Below are positions 9,571 through 17,918 of a stretch of 17,918 nucleotides of DNA, piece by piece (the stretch's first letter is position 1; each line of letters starts with the position of its first letter). Position numbers and translations under genes: made by a program. Under the pieces are notes generated by a model. That model was not told the origin of the DNA. It saw only the letters and a list, made by a program, of their open reading frames with translations, and did no database searches. This DNA comes from Acanthaster planci (Eukaryota > Echinodermata > Asteroidea > Valvatida > Acanthasteridae): positions 922,253-940,170 of the forward strand of contig NW_019091462.1 in NCBI RefSeq assembly GCF_001949145.1, read 5' to 3'.

Positions 9571-11339
9571 AATCAAGTGAGACTCTCGTACTAGATTTAA
9601 CTCGTAATATCGTAGGTCACATGCCATGGTGAACCTGTCTTCGAAGGTTCAACAAGATACTTCAAATCGAGCGTTTTCCTTTTAATTATTTTGAAAACGT
9701 TAAACATTTGACTGCTTATGACTGATTTTTGCACATGAAAAGGGAAAATTTACAAGCATACCCCTCAACGAAAATGTCACTTTTACTTTAACAACTGGCG
9801 AGCTGAAAAACAAACAAAATGTTTATGTTTAAACTGCAACATACCACAATTTCGGAAGTTCTCGTTTCAAATTATTTAGAAATAGTTTTGCTTAGTTCAC
9901 ACTGACTGCACAGATTTTCATAATCCGTGTTTACTAAAGGCTTGGCTGTAAATATTGTATATATTAATAAGTATGGTTAAAAAACGCATTAGCACCGTAT
10001 TATGCATCACAGTACAATGCCATTCCTCCAAAAAGCTGTACAACGACATCAGCTGAAACTAAAGAGACGGCTTGAAAATAAAGTGCAAGTGAAACACGCC
10101 GTTTGTCCCGTCGTAATTTATTAAAGTTGCAATAAACGTGCAGTTAAAGCAGGAAGTTGAATAAAATGTGCGATTCGAACATCAGACAAAATGAAGGGCG
10201 TTGACGAGGAGAAAAGAGGGAGTCAATCGAATGGTGAAATATGGCTGCTGATTGGTTCATGTTATGGGTGGACATTATTTTAGACTAAAACATTGACCCC
10301 AATATTAGAATGCATTACCTTTTCCTTACATTCAAAGTGTATTTAAGGGAGGGTTCAATTTAGTGGTTTTTGTGGCTTGTCTGTGTTTAGGTGGAGAAAA
10401 AAAAACGGATTTTCAGCAAAGAGTGTCGATAAATTGTTCATTCGTTGATGAAGTTGCTATAACCTGCGGGGATTTTGTTCATGAAGGACGGGCAGATCCC
10501 TCTGTCCAGGTAAATATTCTACTGGTTCTATTAGGGGAGTTCTGCATGGACGCCTTAGCGTCGATGCATCAGTCATTATTTTTCGGGTTTTAATGCAGAC
10601 ATTCCAAGAGACCGGACTTGTGCCACCGAGACCTGATGTTTATTTGCTTCAGCGGAGAGGTCTCAATATAAGGATTTTAAGTTCCTAATAAAAAGTAAAC
10701 CTTCCACAGCTGCATTTACTGTACGTCCGGATTTTTAGATGCATTTTTCCTCTTATCGGAGCTTCTGATCCCTCGGGCCTGGTCTTAAAAGTTCAAATAA
10801 TGCAATAAGCACGCAGGAAGTAATCCCACTTTCGTGTCTAATGAGAGTGTTCGTGCTTTCAATATGAAATCTTCAAGGTATCTTCACACTCTCAAAAGAT
10901 ACAGGCCCATTGGTAGGCTCAATTCCTACATCTGGACACTCTTTGTAACATTTTCACATACGTTTTACATTTTAAGAGCTCTGCAAAACTAAAAAAAAAA
11001 ACAACGTCGAAATGGTCATTTATTCACAGTGTTTACGAAAAAGATTTTTTCACGTTTGATGAAGTTTTCGCACCGTGGCAATTCGCCCGTTGCTCTGAAA
11101 ATCATTAAATTGCAGAGATGCACACTTGAGAAAATTAAGCCTCTGACCTTTAGTTCTAAAAGCTAATCATGTGAAAACCTGTTTTCCACGCCCTTTTGCT
11201 AACCCACCGTCCGATTGGTGTTACCTCTCAACATGTGCATCACTCAATATCCTCCTCTCCACAAACACACGTCTTGCCGCTTTCGCTCCGCGAGTAATCT
11301 CACAACCTTGTGAGGAGGCGTTCAATTTTATTGCGGAAT
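9571..11339. other. Downstream flank, no gene recognised
   Basis: No coding content identified apart from the possible distal poly(A) cluster. Candidate factor motifs: TCAAGTGA (9573-9580), ACATTCCA, an exact TEAD/MCAT-type site (about 10599-10606), TGTTTATTTGC, Fox-like (10637-10647), CACTTGA (11123-11129) and TGACCTTT (11144-11151). All are sequence matches only. Confidence 0.45.
10077..10165 (+). terminator. Cluster of three AATAAA signals (possible distal poly(A) site)
   Basis: AATAAA occurs at 10077-10082, 10131-10136 and 10160-10165; the last is followed by ATGTG. If used, they would extend the 3' UTR to about 0.95 kb. They could equally be chance hits in AT-rich DNA. Confidence 0.3.
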
Positions 11340-11640
11340 TTTCAATTTGGCTGAATTTTCTTTATCTCGCCGGACAAGTGAAAATTGATGTAATTTATGT
11401 GGTGGCTGGTTGACGGATCGGTGTGGCAGCGGTCAGTCACTCGGCAGACCGTTAATGAGTGGTGCGAGCTCAATAGGGCCGCAGCAGACAACTAAGGAAA
11501 TGATATTACCAACGGGTTGAAGTGATTGATGCCTGATCAGAAGGATGTGCAAGATGTTTACCGTTTCTAAAGTTGATATTTTACGATTGTGTATCTGCAG
11601 GTAGTTAAGATATCAGTTGAAGTGTGAGAGTGACAGAGGT
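11340..11640. promoter_or_regulatory. Candidate cis-regulatory patch 2.1 kb downstream of Hand
   Basis: Seen within 300 bp: TTATCT (11362-11367, a reverse GATA site), GACAAGTG with NK2-like CAAGTG (11375-11380), TGATTGAT (11523-11530, a PBX/HOX-type site), and TTGAAGTGTGAGAGTGACAG near 11617-11636 with a T-box-like AAGTGTGA and a Meis-like TGACAG. The combination of cardiac-type motifs near a heart-lineage gene suggests an enhancer. This is inference without conservation data. Confidence 0.25.
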
Positions 11641-12179
11641 ACCTAAGCGAGGACCTGCGATTCGTCCGGAGAGTGCGTCATTCTCTAGGTACATAATATG
11701 TAGATGGTGACAAAACAGCCGAGAGAAAAGAGCATGCGTTGCGATGAAACGCGAAACTGCACCAACTTAAAGGGCGAGGTCACTGGTGTTCTTTTTCCAG
11801 ATGTAGGTTGTTTACTACTTTGACCATACACAATGAAACAACCAGAATGCTTGCCACTTCTATTCTTTCGACCGATTTTCGTACATGTACCAAGGGATCT
11901 AATGAGACAGAAACAGTCTTTATATGAAAGTTTCGCTAATTGGAATGACAATTAAAGGCGGTCAGACTTTCGAAATCACTTGGCAACTTCGCAGGTTTTA
12001 TGCAGATATGCCACAACTAAGCGCAATCGGAACACGGGGAAAAAGTCCGATTAAAATGAACAAAGCTGTATATCTTTATCAATACAGGATGCCGCGTGGC
12101 AGGCTGATTTCTGTGGTACAGACTGGCTACATCCATTATAACAAGTAGTGCCGGCATTCCTCGAAACTACCGTTCTATT
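11641..12179. other. Non-coding stretch, nothing recognised
   Basis: Open frames at 11685-11951 (minus) and 11924-12148 (plus) have no recognisable motif, no good start context and no matching splice partners. I treat them as chance. Confidence 0.45.
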
Positions 12180-12370
12180 CACGCGGCGACGTGAAGAACG
12201 GCACTCGAAATGCAACAGCCAGGGTCAAAGGTCAAGTTCAAGTCTTTTTCTGGCGTAACCTTTGGTGCAAACATTAGCGCTGAGACGTCAGCAAGTACTG
12301 TAATTCATGGGTATAATAAGGGTATAACAACCGGCAATTATGGCGCGCAAACATTGCGCCAAATACACTC
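12180..12370. promoter_or_regulatory. Motif-dense patch with a DR1 nuclear-receptor element
   Basis: GGGTCA-A-AGGTCA (12222-12234) is a near-ideal DR1 site of the kind bound by HNF4, COUP-TF and RXR heterodimers. A third half-site, AGTTCA (12235-12240), abuts it directly. About 100 bp away, TGGCGC and GCGCCA (12341-12346 and 12356-12361) form an inverted repeat, the right arm of which reads TTTGGCGC, an E2F-type site, on the minus strand. A 96-codon open frame (12210-12500) crosses the patch but is unlike any protein I recognise. Confidence 0.35.
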
Positions 12371-13277
12371 AATAATTCTTGAATCGGTCATCGGAGACCC
12401 TGACATTCACATCAAAAGGATTCTTGCTTTCAATCCGGATTGGGGGGTAAAGACCCCAGGTTTGCGGTATCATTTTACGGAATATTCGATGGGCTCGTAA
12501 ACAGAGAGACCGAGCAGCATGAGAAATTGCCCGTTCTGCAGGGGACGCGTAAATCATCCAAGTGTTTACCGGTTTACGACGATGTCTAGTGTACCCACGG
12601 GAGTCCCTCGACCTCCCTCGCACCACTTCAGTGCACCGCAGCTCCGGCTACCACATATCCCCGGAGGGACGATGGAAAGTTTACGAAAACTCCACAAGGG
12701 GGAAGAAAAAAACTCGGAAAGGTTCAGCTATATTAATGTTACCGGCAGAGTAGTAATAATTCATATTCAAGTTGAAGAATGTTCCTAATAAAGAAAACAG
12801 CTCCATGGAGATTAGCCAGAGGTGTAAAGATGCCCTGCTCACTATGTTACCCTTTGACTTGTAGGGGTAAGACCACTGATGATCCGGTACTCACCCCATG
12901 CAGTTACTCTCTGTGATCAACCTGGATAGCAGGGATTAACTTAAACTGCTGGAAAGAGTTTCTCCCATAATGCCTCCCGAACACCCACGACGTTTGACCC
13001 ACGGAGGCTCCGCCCAACAACATCCCTCCCCCACTTTGCAGAAACTTCTGAAAACTGCACAGTACACATGAAAGCGCAATTCAACTGGTGAATTAAATAC
13101 ATAGCAGAGGACAGTGCCAGTGCTTACACTACCAACGTGCTGAAAAGAAAGTTATAAAGGCCATTACAATTATATTACTCTTGACACGCATGTCTTTCCA
13201 CCCTATAAGCAAGAAGCAAACGCAAACAAACAAAAAAAGTTTGGGGTACTTTAGCCCCCCCCCCATTTGGTTTCCAG
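12371..13277. other. Non-coding stretch, nothing recognised
   Basis: Open frames at 12369-12788 on both strands overlap one another and have no family signature. From about 12800 the sequence is slightly GC-richer and could be an old unclassified repeat, but no terminal repeats, target-site duplication or transposase motif is visible. It ends with a 10-C run (13255-13264). Confidence 0.4.
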
Positions 13278-13431
13278 GCAAAAGTACGTATAATCATGGA
13301 GGAAGGAAAACTCATCCCACGGTATAATCAGGGTCACAGCAACCCCAGCCACGCTGTGAAAAGACCATCACACAGAGACCAACAGCGGGTGTCATCACTT
13401 TGTTCGGCAAGGGAAACATCTTTGTGGCGAG
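13278..13431 (+). other. Exon-like segment with splice signals, product unknown
   Basis: A C-rich pyrimidine tract leads into TTTGGTTTCCAG|GC, a convincing acceptor. GCGAG|GTATGT is a convincing donor 154 bp later. Exactly one forward frame (starting GCA AAA GTA) stays open across the whole interval. It contains ATG at 13296 and encodes about 51 residues rich in Ser, Arg and His. No domain is recognised, and no partner exon was found in the window. It could be an exon of an unseen gene or non-coding RNA, part of a decayed repeat, or coincidence. Minus-strand frames here are also partly open. Confidence 0.25.
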
Positions 13432-16080
13432 GTATGTAACCAAGGCAGGGGAAACTTCCCATTCTACCGACAAAGGGAGTGATTCTAGCTTGGGTAAATA
13501 CTGTTAACGATCTGACAAGTTAGACAGGAGATGAAGAGGGATTTAAGTGTTTTCCATATACATGAATAGCCACCCTTGTTGATCAGCCTTCAAGGCCACA
13601 CAAGCTGGGTAATTTGAGGGACAAAATACGTAGGAAGATTAGACGAGTGAAATCTGGAAGCCCGAGTGATAAACATATTATCCATCCATCAGATTAAACT
13701 TATATACGTTAATGGTTTGTACGTCTCCATGATTAAAAACTTAGCTACACCTATTCAAATCAGTACATGGTGAAATGTTAATTTATAAAAAAAATATTCC
13801 ATGCGAGTTAAATTCGTATTATTCAGTTATTTTTGATAACTTACAGAGTATTTGTTGGGTGTCACAGTAAACCTTCACATACTTCATATAGTGTGTCGAT
13901 TTGATAATTGCATTGATAAGAGGCTTAATAGTTGAATTAGACTTGAATAAACCCTCCCCAGAGGTTTCAGTTCTTTTGATACAATACATCTTAAACTATT
14001 ACTAGCTCTGATACAGCCGAAAATCCCAGTTCCCTGTGGAGGGAAAGGGGTGGAGGCTTCAGCAACCTGAGCCAATTGGGGGAGGGGTACATTCCGGTCT
14101 AAGCCGCCCCTCCCCCCCACAAATCCTCTGAGTGCACCTCTGTCACCTACTGACCAGAAAGAAATTCTGAAAGAAAATACGTGCTCATGATTTCTGTTAC
14201 TACCAAACCATTTTCGATTGTCAAAAACCAGCCATCTGTTGATAGCAAGCAAATGGAACAACGCATTCAGTCAAGAAATGAAACCTTACTCCCTTGACTG
14301 GCTTTACCGCTCTCCAAAACCAAGACGAGTTACGCCACGACACTTACTGAAATAAGAGCGACTTCCATTCAAAGCGCAGGGATGGCAGTAGACGATTGAT
14401 TCAATTAAGATTGTATACAGATGGAACATCAAATTGCACTTAAAGAGCTGCTAAGCCTGGAGAGCTTTCTTAGCCGCAGAGTTACTACAAAACATTAGCG
14501 TGCAATATTCGTGTAGTGTGTCACAGCGGGATCAGGCTTGAAGGATCGCAAGTCATGAAGCGCTAGCTCGGGAGCCTTGCGTAGGGACAGAATGCAGCAC
14601 ATGGAAAACTCATCATTACGCTCTGGACTCGAGACAAGTTGGAGACCATGGAGGAAGGATCATCAGAGAGTCGAATACGAAAAAAAGAAGTCGATGGCAT
14701 TATTTAGACTTTTTTCGTCCGGATTTCTTCCAAACTCATCACTGTTTGCGATTTCCCATTTTGTGCACTTCGAGAATTGGAAGCCACGCAAACTCGTGCA
14801 CTCAGGCACTTTTAAAACGTCATATGTATCCCAAGTCTTTTTCATTTTTCCTCTAAAATTTTTATCTAACAATCCAACCTTTTTGTCATTGAAAAAAATT
14901 TTGTTCACGGAAGTTGTTGGAGGGTGACGAGTGTGGTTGAATCGTTGTCCATATACATTGCTTCTTGACTCACTTTGTGAGTGTACCAACAGCCCATCTG
15001 TGCTCCTGGCAAAACTAACAATACTTCCCTTGCAGTAGTTATATAGTCAAGCCTCTTCCAGTAGTATCGCGGTTTCATGGCTGAAATACCAGGCAGAGTA
15101 GTTACCACGGGAAATATTACTGGGAGGAAAAGACCATTTTGTTTTGCACGCCCACCGGATACGACAAAGGGATGGGTCTTCAGATGTTAATGGTAGTAAA
15201 ATAGTCCCATGAGACTTCTGCTTCTAGCCATGTAATACAGAAGTTGTGAAGTGAGTCGTTAAAACATTGCTCACAGCGAACTGTCCACCAAGCGCTTTTC
15301 TCTTGTTAACAAAACCCGAACAACTTTTTTCCTCAGGAGTTGGTCATCAATATGGAACAAACGAGAATCATAATTGCGATTTGCTATACTTATATATTTA
15401 AATTAAATTAAAGAATAAAACTGTGCTAAACTTTAAAGAGAAAGATTTCGGTGAAATATTAGATACTCTTACGATATTTAAGACTTGATGAACAGTGTAA
15501 CTCCTTCTCTGACTCTCAGGGTTTTCCTGTGGTGTAAGTTAATTATAAGTTGCTCTTTTTGGCAAATGCCAACATTTTAGTTTCCTTCTGACATGTACAC
15601 CTGCACTGTCTGGAACACGTTTGCACAGGGATTGGGCGTAATGTTTAACTGCAAAATTTGAGATCAATACTGCATCATATATGTATGTCAGCATAATATG
15701 AAAGTTGCTTACGCAATAAATGACCGTGAAGCACATGGTCCCCATGCACACCCCCCCGGTACCTTACAAAGAATCAAAACAAAATAAGTAATTTATGGAT
15801 CAACGTACTCGGGAGCAAACAAACGGAGAAGACAAAAACGAAGCTGTGTTCTTGAAGCTGTTCAGCAGTTGGCAATAAAAGTCGAAAATGGGCGACATCC
15901 GCCACTAATCAACACACAACAGCAGTTGCCGTCAACCACAGTACGCAGTTTGAAACTCGGAAAACTCTTAACGTAGACTCTCTAACTTTTCATTCTGGGT
16001 GGTTCTGTGAGAGACAAGGTAAGAGGGCACAGCCCAAGGCAATCTCCAGCCGGTAATATCACTCTAGGGAAGGCTGTTAA
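13432..16080. other. Long gene-free stretch
   Basis: No recognisable protein, tRNA or mobile-element feature. Open frames at 13884-14261 (minus), 14577-14927 (plus), 14663-15108 (minus) and 15539-15751 (minus) show no known motif and overlap antisense frames. NK2-like motifs occur at 13543-13549 and 14437-14443. An isolated splice-donor-like AAG|GTAAGA lies at 16016-16024 without a coding frame to support it. Confidence 0.45.
14078..14116. repeat. G-rich/C-rich perfect inverted repeat
   Basis: GGGGGAGGGG at 14078-14087 is exactly complementary to CCCCTCCCCC at 14107-14116, with 19 nt between. A 10-bp GC-only stem with one A-T pair would be very stable in single-stranded DNA or RNA. Confidence 0.8.
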
Positions 16081-16099
16081 TAACATGGATGGACTCGGT

Positions 16100-16315
16100 T
16101 AGCGACCAAGCAAGATGGGAGCTGATGCAGCACCTGTTACCGACAGCAATAGCCCACGCGGGGGACGGTGGGCGCGCCGCTTCTCAGCTGCTGACTGTCG
16201 CGTCGCTCGGCCTCGTCCACGGAGTCTTGGCGGGTGCTGGTTGGGTGGTTTGGGGGTGACCAGAGGCGGTGACATTAACCACTTTTTATGCTGGTTATAC
16301 TGCACATGCCTTTAA
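16100..16315 (+). other. CpG-dense patch with a small ORF
   Basis: About 13 CpGs fall in roughly 100 bp (16150-16250), including GGCGCGCC. An ATG at 16115 has a strong context (A at -3, G at +4) and an in-frame TAG at 16100-16102. It opens 66 codons to 16315, beginning MGADAAPVTDSN and then Arg- and Gly-rich. The antisense frame is also open, as expected for GC-rich DNA. No domain is recognised. It might be a CpG-island promoter or first exon of a neighbouring gene; the coding case is weak. Confidence 0.25.
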
Positions 16316-17918
16316 TGGAGCTGATGATTGAGAAATCTCCTTAAGTCGATGATGGATAAGTTTACCTAGAAATGCTTGACTAAAATGATATCATTGCTTC
16401 ACAGGCATGTGAAAACTGGAAACCGAGCGGAAAGGAAAACAGTCCACAATTTACGCTTAGCTACTCAGTTTTGGTCAAGAATGGCATATTAGTTTCAATA
16501 AATTTTGGAGAAAACCGTAAAACAAGCACAAAAAGAAAGACTTTGACTGGAAGGTCACCCCATGGTCACCCATACCTACGTTCAGACACTTTTTATAACA
16601 CTAAGTTTTCTTTTAAGAAGTGGCAATGTTATTTGAGTGTGGGCCTGAAGCCTGTAGCTAAGTTCCTGCATTGTAGAAGACTTTGTGTGGATTTGACCGA
16701 AGGACCTTCCGGTTCTACATAGAGCAAAATACTCTCATTGTTATAATAACGGTTGGATAGTAAACACCGCAGCTCAGCTTCAACTGAGTAGATTTTGACA
16801 ACTTTATCTCTGATGCACTCACTGCTACGCCGCGGTGTCTGGGCCTGGGCGAACAGGCCAAGCGCTAGGCACTCACCGCAACAAAGCGAGACCGGCCAGT
16901 CAGCGATTTGTGGGGATTTGCAAGCAAGCTTAATTGCTGCCGTTTTGACGCCCGGTTTTAGGTAGAAACTGAAACAATACGGTGGCGGGAGTAGCTTATC
17001 TCATGCATGGCCCCAGGGGCAGAATTTGTAAAGAGGATTTGAGGGAATTCAAACAGAGGTGAAATTCATCTTGCACTTGAAACTAATAACCAGGTTTCAT
17101 ATTGGTAAAATCAAAACCCATCAAATTTGAAGATTTTCCTACGGGGGAAACGTTTACCCTAGAGCGACACTTTCATGCTAAGCTTTCTGCGAATAAATCG
17201 GAGTGTTACGGTATGCATATTCGGGGAACAAAGAGGTACATTTTTTCGTGGCTGTCATTTTTTTACAATACACGATTACAGTATTTCATATCTTCAAGTA
17301 AAACATACGAAATAACAGAAGCTAAAGAATTAATTTGTTAAAAGACGGCTTAGGATCTTTCGTTAGCTTAGTCGCTGTGTGCGAATGTTATGGACAAAAC
17401 TGTAAACATTACATAGTTGCACGGTAATGCATAATGTATAAGCCAACGCCTCACAGTTTATGTTCATTTTGGCCTTGCGCGATTCATCTGAACAATCTTG
17501 CTGAATGTCAATGGTTGGCCATCACGACAACTGACTCATGCTCAAACCCCGAGAATGAATATGGCATTGATGCAGAATTCTGTGCTTCCTGTATGTGAGT
17601 ACAACCTTGGGCTTGTAATCATTCATTTGAAACGAACACGAGTTTTAAAATCATGAATACCATGTGACAAAAGTTTGCTCGCGACGCAATGTGAATTGTC
17701 TTGTAAGAAATAGAATTATGCAACGTTTTGTCAGTAATTTCATTATTTTGCATACGAACCTGACGGTATGACAGCATTTGGATAGTTCAGATGCTGTTCT
17801 TATAACCAAATGAGTTACATTTTCCATCGATTGAAGAGAAATGAATACTTGTTCCACTCTAGTTCCATGCATAGCTTTATTTCATTTAAACGCTAGAGAC
17901 TGTACCACAAAAGATGAT
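16316..17918. other. 3' flank of the window, no gene recognised
   Basis: Anonymous AT-leaning DNA apart from the GC-rich fold at 16832-16879. Open frames at 16471-16722, 17102-17341 and 17651-17872 have no recognisable motif. CACTTGA (NK2-like, minus) lies at 17074-17080. Confidence 0.5.
16832..16879. repeat. Nested inverted repeats (possible structured element)
   Basis: Outer arms GCGGTG (16832-16837) and CACCGC (16874-16879) enclose inner arms GGCCTG (16842-16847) and CAGGCC (16854-16859) around a GGCGAA loop. The nesting allows a two-stem fold. It does not match a tRNA: no B-box or acceptor stem is present. Confidence 0.45.

Noticed and set aside
10165-10182. Minus-strand GTTCGAATCGCAC resembling a tRNA B-box
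   Set aside because: No matching A-box or cloverleaf upstream on that strand.
12210-12500. 96-codon plus-strand frame over the DR1 patch
   Set aside because: No recognised motif, and an overlapping antisense frame (12369-12626) is also open. The regulatory reading of the patch fits better.
13884-14261. 125-codon minus-strand frame that looks vaguely like a transposon remnant
   Set aside because: No transposase or reverse-transcriptase motif and no terminal repeats seen; partly driven by the G/C-rich hairpin. A repeat-library search would be decisive.
14577-14989. Overlapping plus and minus open frames of about 110 codons
   Set aside because: Mutually antisense, no motif, and the plus-strand frame lacks a convincing start at its upstream end.
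16016-16024. AAG|GTAAGA splice-donor match
   Set aside because: No open frame or acceptor supports an exon ending here. A single donor match is expected by chance in 18 kb.

Overview
The window looks like animal nuclear DNA, most likely from an invertebrate. It has one recognisable protein-coding gene with an intron, AT-leaning non-coding DNA with no operon-like packing, AATAAA polyadenylation signals, and a pentamer microsatellite containing an assembly gap. The gene is a Hand-family bHLH transcription factor. Its bHLH reads closer to the deuterostome form than to the insect form as I remember them. A lancelet or another invertebrate deuterostome is my best guess, but lineage cannot be settled from one gene.

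Layout: 1-826 is anonymous flank. 827-1280 is a (CTTCT)n microsatellite with 352 unresolved bases inside it. 1281-2460 is anonymous, with some CpG near 2165-2240. 2461-3389 is the Hand upstream region: NK2, GATA and nuclear-receptor half-sites near 2487-2516, then a very CpG-rich proximal promoter. Hand exon 1 is 3390-4046, a 5,096-bp intron is 4047-9142, and the short terminal exon is 9143-9232. The 3' UTR carries an AATAAA at 9550-9555 and a distal AATAAA cluster at 10077-10165. From about 10.2 kb to the end no protein family is recognisable. This part holds candidate cis-regulatory patches (11340-11640 and 12180-12370), one exon-like segment with good splice signals but no recognisable product (13278-13431), a CpG-dense patch with a small ORF (16115-16315) and several foldable inverted repeats.

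The joined Hand product is 248 residues (219 + 29). It has a complete bHLH domain and the family's conserved C-terminal GRTGWPQHVWALEL block. Almost all other long open frames look like shadows or chance. I found no new protein system. The best leads are non-coding: five exact copies of the AAAGGTCA nuclear-receptor half-site motif (including a DR1 with an abutting third half-site), a composite NK2/GATA site upstream of a heart-lineage gene, and an apparent excess of NK2-type motifs. All motif counts were made by eye.
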